A stretch of 64,000 bases of DNA, from contig JAIXUS010000028.1 of the NCBI GenBank assembly GCA_027483445.1, forward strand, positions 21,826-85,825, given 5' to 3'. Each line of letters begins with the position of its first letter. Position 1 is the first letter of the stretch. Source of the DNA: Bacteroidota bacterium. GTDB taxonomy: Bacteria > Bacteroidota > Bacteroidia > M30B66. The position numbers were made by a program, and so were the translations under genes. Below are positions 8,473-17,059 of the stretch, piece after piece. The notes under the pieces were generated by a model. It searched no databases and was not told the origin of the DNA. It worked only from the letters and a program-made list of their open reading frames with translations.

Positions 8473-9595
8473 TTTCATTAACGGCCCATTAAGGCTCAGT
8501 CTAATCCTTTGTCTCCTTGGCAGTTTCGCCATTGTAGCCTGTAGCTCCTCTTCAAAAGAATCGCCACTCAGCGGCGTGGTTTCGAAGCATGCCAACACAC
8601 TGTTGTACCTCGAGCAGGTAAAAGACAACAATGTGGTGCCCATCGATTCAGTTAAAACCAACGAAAAGGGAGAATTTGAATTTAAGCAAAAAATTGAGGT
8701 AAAAGACTTTTATCGACTGAGAGTCAGCCAAAACAACTTTGTATTTATCGTGCTTAATCCAAAAGAGAACGTGCGCTATGAGAACAACAATGTATTGTTG
8801 CAGCAAGATTACACTTTGAGCGGCTCGGAGGAAGCTGAGTTGGTTTTAGAAATCAAGCAGTTGCGGCAAAGCATCAATACGCATCGCGACTCATTGATAC
8901 AAATCATCAACAATGCACCATCGGAGCAGCGTGGACAGTTGCAGAAAACCATGGAAGAAGACTATAACCGCTTTGTGAATTCAAGGTTGGAGCAGGCCCG
9001 CAACATCATCAAAACAAAAACAGACAAACTGGCGGCAGTTAGTGCTGCTGAAATGCTCGATCAGGATGCTGATTTTGAATCGTATGCATTGCTGGCTGAG
9101 AGCCTGAAGAAGAACTATCCGCATTCGGGCTTTGCACAAAACTTCATCAACCGTGTGGAGCAAATGAAGGCTACAGCCATTGGTTCAGTAGCTCCTGAAA
9201 TCAATCTGCCATCCCCCGAAGGGCAAAACATTGCCTTGTCGTCGCTCCGCGGAAAAGTAGTACTCATCGACTTTTGGGCCTCATGGTGTGGGCCTTGCCG
9301 TATGGAGAACCCCAATGTGGTTCGCCTTTACAATGAGGTGAAAGACAAGGGCTTCGAAGTGTATTCGGTGTCGCTCGATAAAGACAAAACCGCCTGGGTG
9401 AATGCCATTCAAAAAGATGGGCTCACCTGGAAATCGCATGTTTCCGATTTGCAGTTTTGGAGCTCTTCGGTGGTCAAGCAATACGGGTTTTCTGGAATTC
9501 CATTTACCGTTTTGATCGACCGTGATGGTAAAATTATCGGCAAAGGTTTAAGGGGTGAGCAATTAGAAGAGGCCGTTAAAAAGCAGTTACCCTAA
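8465..9595 (+). CDS. Thioredoxin-fold (TlpA/ResA-like) lipoprotein with DUF4369 domain
   Basis: Exported thiol-disulfide protein of 376 residues. The N-terminus is a hydrophobic signal ending in IVACSSSS, so Cys at about residue 26 is a likely lipidation site. Residues ~30-140 form a DUF4369-like beta domain (LSGVVSKHANTLLYLEQ...). A helical linker follows, and the C-terminal AhpC/TSA-type thioredoxin domain starts near residue 240 (GSVAPEINLPSPEGQNIALSSL) with the redox motif W-CGPC at residues 275-278 and the cis-proline strand GIPFTVLIDRDG. Such proteins reduce periplasmic disulfides or cytochrome c apoproteins, but the partner is unknown. It overlaps gatB by 8 bases and is probably co-transcribed with it. 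Confidence 0.9.
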   Translation: MLNFINGPLRLSLILCLLGSFAIVACSSSSKESPLSGVVSKHANTLLYLEQVKDNNVVPIDSVKTNEKGEFEFKQKIEVKDFYRLRVSQNNFVFIVLNPKENVRYENNNVLLQQDYTLSGSEEAELVLEIKQLRQSINTHRDSLIQIINNAPSEQRGQLQKTMEEDYNRFVNSRLEQARNIIKTKTDKLAAVSAAEMLDQDADFESYALLAESLKKNYPHSGFAQNFINRVEQMKATAIGSVAPEINLPSPEGQNIALSSLRGKVVLIDFWASWCGPCRMENPNVVRLYNEVKDKGFEVYSVSLDKDKTAWVNAIQKDGLTWKSHVSDLQFWSSSVVKQYGFSGIPFTVLIDRDGKIIGKGLRGEQLEEAVKKQLP

Positions 9596-9656
9596 AATTT
9601 CGGGTGGCGTGTAACATCTTTTTTGTGGATTGCTCTTGAAGCCCAAACTCAACCGC

Positions 9657-12600
9657 ATGAAAAACCTATTTACTCCCTTTGGAAAGCTGCTCATGGCGGG
9701 CGGCTTTTGGTGTTTGGTAGCCGGATTTACCGAAGTTCGCGGACAGTCAGGCCCGTATTTTCAACAAGAAGTCAACTATTCCATTGAGGTTCGGCTCGAC
9801 GACGAAAAGCATCAACTGCATGCCTTTGAAAGTGTTGAATACATCAACAATTCGCCCGATGTACTCAACGAGATTTGGTTTCACCTGTGGCCCAATGCCT
9901 ACCGCGACAACTCTACGGCTTTCGCGGAGCAGGAACTTCGAAATGGCTCCACCAAGTTTCAGTTCGCCAAACCTGAGTCGCGCGGGTTTATCGACAGCTT
10001 AAAATTCATGGTTGATGGCGAATTGGTAAAAATGGATTACCATGAACGCCACCCCGACATCTGCAAAATCACCTTAAACAAAGGCCTTCAGCCCGGAGGG
10101 CGCATTACCATTAGCACCCCGTTTCGGGTAAAAATTCCCTCGTCTTCGTTTTCACGTTTAGGCCATTACAAGCAGCAATACCAATTGTGTCAGTGGTACC
10201 CCAAGCCTGCGGTTTACGATAGAAAAGGCTGGCATCCAATGCCTTACCTCAATCAAGGTGAGTTTTATTCTGAATTCGGAAAGTTTAGAGTTTCGATTAC
10301 CCTTCCCGAAAATTATGTGATTGCCTCGTCGGGCACTATGGAAGCCAATGCCGCCGAAGAGGCTCGTATTGAAGAGAACATTCGAAAGACCACAGAGTGG
10401 ATGGCGCAAGGTTACCCAGAACGGAAGAATGACACTTTACTGTCGTCGAAAACCCTGAAAACCGTGGTTTATACCCTTGAAAATGCGCACGATTTTGCGT
10501 GGTTTACCGACAAGGAGTATCTCATTCAGCGTGGCAGTGTGAAGCTGGATCGTTCGGGGAATACCATTGAGACATGGACCTATTTCACCCCGAAAAATGC
10601 AAAGTCGTGGAAAGACGGGATTACCTATGTAAACGATGCGGTTAACTATTATTCTCAATGGGTTGGCGACTACCCCTGGCCGGTTTGCAAAGCCCTCGAC
10701 GGCGCACTCAGCGCGGGCGGCGGCATGGAATACCCAACCATTACCATCATTTCGCCAACCAGCGACGTGGTTCAACTCGATGAGGTAATCGCCCACGAGG
10801 TTGGTCACAACTGGTTTTACGGCATTTTGGCCAGCAACGAGCGCCGCTACCCATGGATGGACGAAGGCACGAACTCTTACTACGAGAACCGGTACATGCG
10901 TTTGAAATACCCCAATCACTCGTTGGTAGATATGGTGCTTCCCGAAAGTATAGGCTCAAAATTAGGCATCCATGAATTCGGAAATTACGCCCTACAAACG
11001 GTGCCTTACCTGCTTTGCGCGCGCAGTGGAATTGATCAGCCTTTGCACCTGGCGGCGGATGACTATAAAAGCATTAATTACGGTACCATGGTTTACATGA
11101 AAACCGCCGTGGTATTCAATTATTTGGAAGCTTACCTTGGCACTGAGAAGTTCGATGCCATGATGCAGTCGTACTTCAATACCTGGAAGTTTCGTCACCC
11201 TTACCCAGAAGATTTCAGAGCGCATGCCGAGCAGTTTACCGGTGAAAAGCTCGACTGGTTTTTCAATGGCCTCATTGAATCGCGCGAACGTGTTGATTAC
11301 GCCATTGGTCGCATCCAAAAAACAGATAAAGGGTACAAGGTAACGGTACGAAATAACGGTGAGTTGGCAGCCCCACTGGGTATTAGCCTACGGCAGGATG
11401 ACAAAGTGCAAACCACTTGGTTTCAAGGCTTTGAAGGGAAGCAAAAACTAGACATTCCGGCCTCCATGGGTAGCAAGCCCGACTGGATTTCGGTAAATGG
11501 TACCGGACAGATTTTAGATGTGAACCCGAAGAACGATCGCCGTAAGCTTACCGGAATATTCAGAAGAACGAAGCCGGCCATCCGACTCTTAACCGGTTTG
11601 GAGCGCCCGGGCCGCAGATCGATGTATCTCATTCCAGCCCTTGGATTCAACGCGTACGATGGTTTCATGTCAGGTTTAGCCTTCCATAACTGGGGAATTT
11701 ATCGGAAACGCATGGAATACATGTTCATTCCGATGTACGGCATGAAATCGTCGCAATGGGCCGGCTCCTCCCAATTGAGTTACCAGTTTAGACCTGTAGA
11801 CGGACCGTTCCGCGCCATAACACTCAATGGTACGGCAGACCGTTACTCAGCGCGAACCTTCATCAGTGATGGGTTCAGGCGCTACACAGGATCAGTCGCC
11901 TTTCGTTTCGACAATCCCAAGAAACCCTGGAGCAAAGACGAAAAAGAGTTGATGTTGCGGTACATCCGCACAGAACTGGAGTTGAACAACGCCGGCGACT
12001 TCTTCCAATTCCCCATTGCACAGTCGTTTTACCAAGCGCGATATACACACGCCGTAAACCACACCTTAAACCCTTGGAAGGTGATCGCCGATGTTCAGGC
12101 GCACAACGATTTCGCGAAAACGAGCCTAACCTACACCCGCCGGTTTGCCTACAATAAGCGCAAAAAGGGACTTGATCTTCGGTTCTTTGCCGGTGCGTTT
12201 CTGTATCGACGCAATAGCGAAATGGGTGGCACCGGAAGTGTAGACGCACGTTTCCGTTTAAGCGGACAAAGAGGTTCTCAGGACTATCTATACGATGACA
12301 TTTTCCTTGGTCGGAACGAAGCCTCTGGTGTGTGGGCTCAGCAAATGAGCATGACCGATGGTATGTTTGCTTTGCCGGTGTTTATTGGACAGGCCGACCG
12401 CTATTTAACCAGCCTGAATTTGCAAACCACCTTGCCTGTGTCGCCTTTACGGATTTTTGTGAATGCCGGTTTATGGGGTTACGTAGAAAGCACACTGCTC
12501 AACCCGGGAGTGCAAATTTTCGAGCCACCGCAGTTTTCGTACAGCAACAAGCAGGATTTTGGAGCAGAAGCCGGCGTTTCCTTGCCGTTGATTAAAAATG

Positions 12601-12752
12601 TGTTCGAGGTGTATCTTCCTTTGGTTTACACCTACAATTTGCAGCAGAACTTTGAGTTACAGGCCAATAACGATTTCATCCATCGTTTGCGTTTCGTACT
12701 CAATATCAAACTGATGAACCCTATCAAAACCATTCGAAACCTGGGCAACTAA
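9657..12752 (+). CDS. M1 family metallopeptidase (aminopeptidase N-like), exported
   Basis: A 1031-residue zinc metallopeptidase. A signal peptide covers residues 1-30 (LMAGGFWCLVAGFTEVRGQ). The N-terminal beta domain (QEVNYSIEVRLDDEKHQLHAFESVEYINNSP) is followed by the catalytic domain. There GGGMEYPT replaces the classical GAMEN exopeptidase motif. HEVGHNW at residues 380-384 and Glu at 403 complete HExxH-x18-E, and WMDEGTNSYYE follows. The last ~350 residues are unlike other M1 proteins and rich in aromatic beta strands, resembling the extended Bacteroidota subfamily. The ATG at 9657 is preferred over the upstream TTG at 9630 because it begins the signal peptide. LpxH-like gene follows after 2 bases. 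Confidence 0.92.
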   Translation: MKNLFTPFGKLLMAGGFWCLVAGFTEVRGQSGPYFQQEVNYSIEVRLDDEKHQLHAFESVEYINNSPDVLNEIWFHLWPNAYRDNSTAFAEQELRNGSTKFQFAKPESRGFIDSLKFMVDGELVKMDYHERHPDICKITLNKGLQPGGRITISTPFRVKIPSSSFSRLGHYKQQYQLCQWYPKPAVYDRKGWHPMPYLNQGEFYSEFGKFRVSITLPENYVIASSGTMEANAAEEARIEENIRKTTEWMAQGYPERKNDTLLSSKTLKTVVYTLENAHDFAWFTDKEYLIQRGSVKLDRSGNTIETWTYFTPKNAKSWKDGITYVNDAVNYYSQWVGDYPWPVCKALDGALSAGGGMEYPTITIISPTSDVVQLDEVIAHEVGHNWFYGILASNERRYPWMDEGTNSYYENRYMRLKYPNHSLVDMVLPESIGSKLGIHEFGNYALQTVPYLLCARSGIDQPLHLAADDYKSINYGTMVYMKTAVVFNYLEAYLGTEKFDAMMQSYFNTWKFRHPYPEDFRAHAEQFTGEKLDWFFNGLIESRERVDYAIGRIQKTDKGYKVTVRNNGELAAPLGISLRQDDKVQTTWFQGFEGKQKLDIPASMGSKPDWISVNGTGQILDVNPKNDRRKLTGIFRRTKPAIRLLTGLERPGRRSMYLIPALGFNAYDGFMSGLAFHNWGIYRKRMEYMFIPMYGMKSSQWAGSSQLSYQFRPVDGPFRAITLNGTADRYSARTFISDGFRRYTGSVAFRFDNPKKPWSKDEKELMLRYIRTELELNNAGDFFQFPIAQSFYQARYTHAVNHTLNPWKVIADVQAHNDFAKTSLTYTRRFAYNKRKKGLDLRFFAGAFLYRRNSEMGGTGSVDARFRLSGQRGSQDYLYDDIFLGRNEASGVWAQQMSMTDGMFALPVFIGQADRYLTSLNLQTTLPVSPLRIFVNAGLWGYVESTLLNPGVQIFEPPQFSYSNKQDFGAEAGVSLPLIKNVFEVYLPLVYTYNLQQNFELQANNDFIHRLRFVLNIKLMNPIKTIRNLGN

Positions 12753-12754
12753 GC

Positions 12755-13495
12755 ATGTCGAAAATCTACTTTGCCAGCGATTTTCACCTGGGCGTACCCA
12801 ACGCCGTACAGAGCCTCCTTCGGGAAAAGAAGCTCGTTCGTTGGCTGAATGAAGTTTCGAGTGATGCTGATACCATTTATTTGGTTGGCGACCTTTTCGA
12901 TTTTTGGTTTGAATACAAACACGCGGTTCCCAAAGGCTACACCCGGCTTTTGGGAACCCTTTCTACGTTAAGCGACAAAGGGGTGCGCATTGAATTGTTT
13001 ACCGGCAACCACGACATGTGGATGTTTGGCTACCTCGAGCAGGAATGTGGAGTTAAGGTTCACCGGCAACCCATTGTTTTACAGGCTCAAGGCAAAAAAA
13101 TTGTACTTGGTCACGGCGATGGATTAGGTCCGGGAGATTATGGCTACAAATTCATCAAGCGCGTTTTTGCCCATCCATTAAGCCAATGGTTGTTTGCACG
13201 TTTGCATCCTAATTTCGGAATTGGAATGGCCAATTTCTGGTCGCGCCGAAGCCGGGCCACCGCTGCTCAAAAAGATGCCTTCAAGGGCGTCGAAAATGAG
13301 TGGCTGCTCAGCTATGCCAAAGAACGCATTCTACAAGAACCGGATATTGATTACTTCGTATTCGGACATCGCCATTTACCGCTTGATTTGCCCGTGAACG
13401 AGCGTTGCCGGTATGTGAATTTAGGCGATTGGTTTGAGGCCTGTTCGTATGCCATTCTTGACCAAGGTAATTTGGTGCTAAAGTATTATCGCTGA
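12755..13495 (+). CDS. lpxH: UDP-2,3-diacylglucosamine diphosphatase family metallophosphoesterase
   Basis: Calcineurin-like phosphoesterase of 246 residues. All metal-binding motifs are visible: DFH at residues 9-11 (IYFASDFHLG), GDLFDFWFEY near 45-52, GNHD at 84-87, GHGDGLGPGDYGYK near 130, and the terminal FGHRHLPLDL with NLGDWFEACSYA. The DLFDFWFEY segment and overall pattern are those of LpxH-like enzymes, which remove UMP from UDP-diacylglucosamine in lipid A synthesis at the inner membrane; Bacteroidota members are usually annotated so. Substrate assignment is by family, not by experiment. It follows the M1 peptidase gene after only 2 bases, so it probably shares its transcript. Confidence 0.85.
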   Translation: MSKIYFASDFHLGVPNAVQSLLREKKLVRWLNEVSSDADTIYLVGDLFDFWFEYKHAVPKGYTRLLGTLSTLSDKGVRIELFTGNHDMWMFGYLEQECGVKVHRQPIVLQAQGKKIVLGHGDGLGPGDYGYKFIKRVFAHPLSQWLFARLHPNFGIGMANFWSRRSRATAAQKDAFKGVENEWLLSYAKERILQEPDIDYFVFGHRHLPLDLPVNERCRYVNLGDWFEACSYAILDQGNLVLKYYR

Positions 13496-13542
13496 GCCCG
13501 GTCAATTTTATAAACAAATGTCAGCCCGGCTGAGCGGCTTGG

Positions 13543-13550
13543 TATATTTG
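13543..13550 (+). promoter_or_regulatory. Bacteroidota -7 element immediately upstream of dnaB
   Basis: TATATTTG is an exact TAnnTTTG match ending 7 bases before the ATG at 13558. If used, the transcript would begin at or next to the start codon and be leaderless. No good -33 TTG is visible. Confidence 0.5.
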
Positions 13551-13557
13551 CAGTTCT

Positions 13558-15123
13558 ATGTCCGAAAGTGAAAAGTCGATAAGCACTGCGCGTAAGCGAA
13601 AGCCCATTTTAGGGGTAAATACCATGAGTGATTTCTCCGCAGGAAAGCTTCCCCCACAAGCCGTTGATGTGGAAGAAGCCGTGTTGGGTGCACTTATGCT
13701 CGACAAAGATGCCCTTTCGACGGTGATTGACTCATTGAAGGTAGAGACCTTTTACAAGGATGAACACCAGCGCATTTTTGAGGTCATCCTAAACCTCTTC
13801 AACAATTCAAAACCGGTTGATATTCTTTCGGTTGTGCAGGAATTGCGTCGCCGCGGTGAGCTCGACCTCGCCGGTGGAGCGGCCTACATTACCTCACTGA
13901 CCAACCGGGTTGCTTCTACCGCCCACATCGAATACCATTCACGAATCCTCAATCAAAAACAGATTCAGCGCGAGCTCATTAAAGTATCCTCTAACATCAT
14001 TTCCAAAGCCTATGAAGAAGGAACAGATGCTCTGATGCTGTTAGACGAGGCTGAAAAAGAACTCTTTGCGGTTGGGCAAAGCAACATCAAGAAGAATTTT
14101 GCCCAAATGTCGGACCTTGTCATTGAGGCCAAAAAACAAATCGAGTTGGCCGGATTGCAAACAGATGGCTTGAGTGGCGTGCCTTCGGGCTTTTTAGAGC
14201 TTGACCGAATGACCGCTGGCTGGCAGCGTTCCGACCTGCTCATCCTCGCCGCTCGTCCGGGTATGGGTAAAACAGCCTTTGTACTGGCACTGGCGCGAAA
14301 CGCTGCGGTAGATTTCAAGCGACCGGTGGCCGTTTTCTCGCTCGAAATGTCGAGCATCCAATTGGTGATGCGTTTGATTTCCGGAGAGGCCGAACTCAGC
14401 AACGAAAAGCTGAAACGGGGCAGACTTGAAAACCACGAGTGGCACCAGTTAGATACGAAGATTCGGGAACTCACCGAAGCCCCTATTTTTATCGACGACA
14501 CCCCTGCCCTATCGATTTTTGAACTCCGGGCTAAGGCGCGCCGTCTCAAGGCAAACCACGGCATTCAAATGCTCATTATCGACTACTTGCAGCTCATGAC
14601 CGCAGGTTCTGAGGTGAAAGGCGGCAACAGGGAGCAGGAAATTTCGATGATTTCACGGTCACTGAAAGGCATTGCCAAAGAGCTCGACATACCGGTTATT
14701 GCCCTTTCGCAGCTCAGCCGTAACGTAGAGCAGCGTGGAGGTTCAAAAGTTCCTCAGCTGAGCGACTTGCGTGAATCGGGAGCCATTGAGCAAGACGCCG
14801 ACATGGTAATGTTCATCTACCGACCTGAATACTATAATATTGCTGAAACCGACGACGGTAAGCCAACCGCCGGTTTAGCCGAGATTCACATCGCCAAGCA
14901 CCGAAACGGCTCCTTGGGTGCTGTGCCGCTACGGTACATTTCTCACTTGGCCAAATTTGCGAATCTCGACTTTGTGCCTTCGCCTCCATCTTCGGCAGGA
15001 GCCGGTTCCAGCGCCGGATTAAGGCCCAATACCGGATTTGATGAGCCCGGCGGTGGAACCATCATTCGGGAATCGAAAATGAACAGCGCTGATCCCTGGG
15101 AAACCGAAAACCTCGATTTTTAA
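13558..15123 (+). CDS. dnaB: Replicative DNA helicase
   Basis: Hexameric 5'-3' helicase that unwinds DNA ahead of the replisome, 521 residues. The N-terminal primase-interacting domain begins KLPPQAVDVEEAVLGALMLD. After a linker, the RecA-like ATPase domain holds RPGMGKTA (Walker A, residues 233-240), FSLEMS, the Walker B strand LIIDYLQLMT, ALSQLSRNVEQR and DLRESGAIEQDADMVMFIYRPEYY. There is no intein. The start at 13558 gives a basic N-terminal tail (KSISTARKRKPILG), a feature of Bacteroidota homologues; the ATG at 13624 (MSDFSAG) is the alternative that would leave a normal leader. The C-terminal tail is Gly/Ser rich. Genes to 21646 follow on the same strand. Confidence 0.96.
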   Translation: MSESEKSISTARKRKPILGVNTMSDFSAGKLPPQAVDVEEAVLGALMLDKDALSTVIDSLKVETFYKDEHQRIFEVILNLFNNSKPVDILSVVQELRRRGELDLAGGAAYITSLTNRVASTAHIEYHSRILNQKQIQRELIKVSSNIISKAYEEGTDALMLLDEAEKELFAVGQSNIKKNFAQMSDLVIEAKKQIELAGLQTDGLSGVPSGFLELDRMTAGWQRSDLLILAARPGMGKTAFVLALARNAAVDFKRPVAVFSLEMSSIQLVMRLISGEAELSNEKLKRGRLENHEWHQLDTKIRELTEAPIFIDDTPALSIFELRAKARRLKANHGIQMLIIDYLQLMTAGSEVKGGNREQEISMISRSLKGIAKELDIPVIALSQLSRNVEQRGGSKVPQLSDLRESGAIEQDADMVMFIYRPEYYNIAETDDGKPTAGLAEIHIAKHRNGSLGAVPLRYISHLAKFANLDFVPSPPSSAGAGSSAGLRPNTGFDEPGGGTIIRESKMNSADPWETENLDF

Positions 15124-15157
15124 TCCATAAAATAACTAAGGGCAGACTTCTGCGTTA

Positions 15158-16429
15158 ATGTTCGTGATGATGAAGAAAGCCATCCTTTTCCTTCTGGTCC
15201 TCGCAGGATTGGTCCTCCCCGGCAGGGCGGCCTCAATCCTCATTCCCATGGACGCCAGCCAACAAAACCATCTCAAAGCTTACGGCATCGCATATTGGAT
15301 TCTTACCCAAGACGTTGAGCTGTATTGGTTGCTCAACTACCGTGGTGGCAGCTTTATGAGCAAGCAATTCAGCCAGATTGAGGAAGAATGCAAAATTCGT
15401 GGGGTGAGCTACCAGGTCATCTCCGACGGGCAGTCGGCCTCCATTTTAGAAGAACTCTCGGTGCCTGAGGTTAACATGGATCATGTGAAACTCGAAAAAG
15501 CTCCGAAAGTAGCTGTGTATTCACCAAAGGATAAGCAGCCCTGGGACGATGCGGTGACCTTGGTACTAACCTATGCTGAAATTCCTTACGACGTGGTGTA
15601 CGATGAGGAAATCATGACCGACAAGCTGCTTACCTATGATTGGTTGCACCTTCACCATGAGGATTTTACAGGACAGTACGGCCGATTCTGGGCAGCATAC
15701 CGCAATGCCAAGTGGTACATGGATCAGCAGAAGAATTCGGAAGACATGGCGCGACGACTGGGATTTAACAAAGTGTCGGAGCTTAAATTGGCGGTTGCCA
15801 AGAAAATCAGGGATTTTACCTTAGGCGGGGGCTTCCTGTTTGCCATGTGTTCGGCCACCGATAGTTACGATATTGCCTTAGCGGCAGATGGGGTTGACAT
15901 TTGCGAGCCTATGTTTGATGGCGATCCTGCAGACCCCGGAATGCAGCAAAAAATCGACTTTAGTCACGGGTTTGCATTTACCGACTACATGCTTAGCCGG
16001 AATCCTGCTGAATACGAGTTTTCGAGTATAGATGCTACCCAATCGCGGAGGATTCCCGAAAAGGAAGACTATTTCGCCTTGTTTGAGTTTTCGGCCAAAT
16101 GGGATCCGGTGCCTACGATGCTTTGCCAGAACCACGAAAAAATCATCAAAGGCTTCATGGGGCAGACAACCGCCTTTATGCGGAAACACATCAAAACCGA
16201 TGTGTTGATTATGGGTGAAAACAAGGCTGCTGGGGAAGCACGTTACATTCATGGCGTTGCCGGAAAAGGCACCTGGACATTTTACGGAGGGCACGATCCG
16301 GAAGATTACGAGCATAAAGTGGGCGATCCGCCAACCGATTTATCCTTGCATCCCAATTCGCCGGGCTACAGGCTCATTTTGAACAATATTCTTTTTCCGG
16401 CGGCCAAAAAGAAGAAACAAAAAACCTAA
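15158..16429 (+). CDS. Exported 'asparagine synthetase B'-like protein of Bacteroidota
   Basis: A 423-residue protein of a Bacteroidota-restricted family often named asparagine synthetase B in databases. The sequence does not support that name: there is no N-terminal catalytic Cys of class II glutamine amidotransferases and no PP-loop SGGxDS. Instead a signal peptide (ILFLLVLAGLVLPGRAAS) precedes ILIPMDASQQNHLKAYGIAYWIL. The body alternates alpha/beta with segments such as KVAVYSPKDKQPWDDAV, DWLHLHHEDFTGQYG, GGGFLFAMCSATD and TWTFYGGHDPEDYEH, recalling a class I glutamine-amidotransferase-like fold. The periplasmic role is unknown. Starts at 15167 or 15170 are also possible. Its stop overlaps the next start as TAATG. 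Confidence 0.75.
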   Translation: MFVMMKKAILFLLVLAGLVLPGRAASILIPMDASQQNHLKAYGIAYWILTQDVELYWLLNYRGGSFMSKQFSQIEEECKIRGVSYQVISDGQSASILEELSVPEVNMDHVKLEKAPKVAVYSPKDKQPWDDAVTLVLTYAEIPYDVVYDEEIMTDKLLTYDWLHLHHEDFTGQYGRFWAAYRNAKWYMDQQKNSEDMARRLGFNKVSELKLAVAKKIRDFTLGGGFLFAMCSATDSYDIALAADGVDICEPMFDGDPADPGMQQKIDFSHGFAFTDYMLSRNPAEYEFSSIDATQSRRIPEKEDYFALFEFSAKWDPVPTMLCQNHEKIIKGFMGQTTAFMRKHIKTDVLIMGENKAAGEARYIHGVAGKGTWTFYGGHDPEDYEHKVGDPPTDLSLHPNSPGYRLILNNILFPAAKKKKQKT

Positions 16430-17034
16430 TGCGGGTACTTCGCTTTCTGCTCCTTGGTTTGCTCCTTGCCTCCAGTGCCCTCGATGCGCAGGTTCTGCAG
16501 GATTCCATTGCCTTAGACTGTGATGTATTTCGGCGCAAAACCGAAAAGCGCGCTATGGTTATGCTGAGCACCTGGTCGGCCCTCAACCTCGGTACCGGCT
16601 TCATATTGAGCCAGCAAACCTCCGGTTGGGAGTCGCGGTTCCACCTTTCAAATGCCTTGTGGAACACCGTCAATGCGTCTATTGCCATCAGCAGCTTGCT
16701 GCGCATGCGCGAAGAAAGATTGAGCGGAAACCTTGTGGCTGCGGTAAACAAGCTGCATTCGGCCGAAAAAGCATTCTTGTTCAATACCGGTTTAGACCTC
16801 GCCTACATGGCTACCGGCTGGTACCTAACCGAAGCCTCGAAGAATCAAAATGAAATTGAACGCCGCGACGTGTTTTTGGGTGCCGGGCGGAGTTTGATGT
16901 TGCAGGGTGGCTTCCTCTTTGTGTTCGACCTCGCATGTTTTCTAAGCATTAAACGGATTAATGGCTTTTACGGAAAACTGCTGGAAGGCTTGTATGTCGG
17001 AGGAAATGGCCTCGGCATCAGAAAACAGTTTTAG
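16429..17034 (+). CDS. Small membrane protein of unknown function
   Basis: A 201-residue protein with an N-terminal signal/anchor (LRFLLLGLLLASSALDAQ) and three further hydrophobic segments: MLSTWSALNLGTGFIL, NALWNTVNASIAISSLL and MLQGGFLFVFDLACFLSI. The pattern resembles a Bacteroidota family of conserved integral membrane proteins (DUF6992-like, named from memory and not verified). The start codon shares one base with the preceding stop (TAATG), so translation is probably coupled to the 'asparagine synthetase B'-like gene, and both may act in the envelope. No catalytic residues are recognisable. Confidence 0.7.
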   Translation: MRVLRFLLLGLLLASSALDAQVLQDSIALDCDVFRRKTEKRAMVMLSTWSALNLGTGFILSQQTSGWESRFHLSNALWNTVNASIAISSLLRMREERLSGNLVAAVNKLHSAEKAFLFNTGLDLAYMATGWYLTEASKNQNEIERRDVFLGAGRSLMLQGGFLFVFDLACFLSIKRINGFYGKLLEGLYVGGNGLGIRKQF

Positions 17035-17059
17035 ACAAATCGTGTAGGATTGCTGGGGG

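Noticed and set aside
10437..10919. 160-residue minus-strand frame within the M1 gene
   Set aside because: Antisense of the HExxH region of the peptidase.
14010..14564. 184-residue minus-strand frame opposite dnaB
   Set aside because: Antisense to the Walker-A region of an unambiguous dnaB; Ser-rich shadow translation typical of antisense frames.
15158..16429. Calling this gene asnB, true asparagine synthetase
   Set aside because: It has a signal peptide and lacks both the glutaminase Cys and the PP-loop of the real enzyme.
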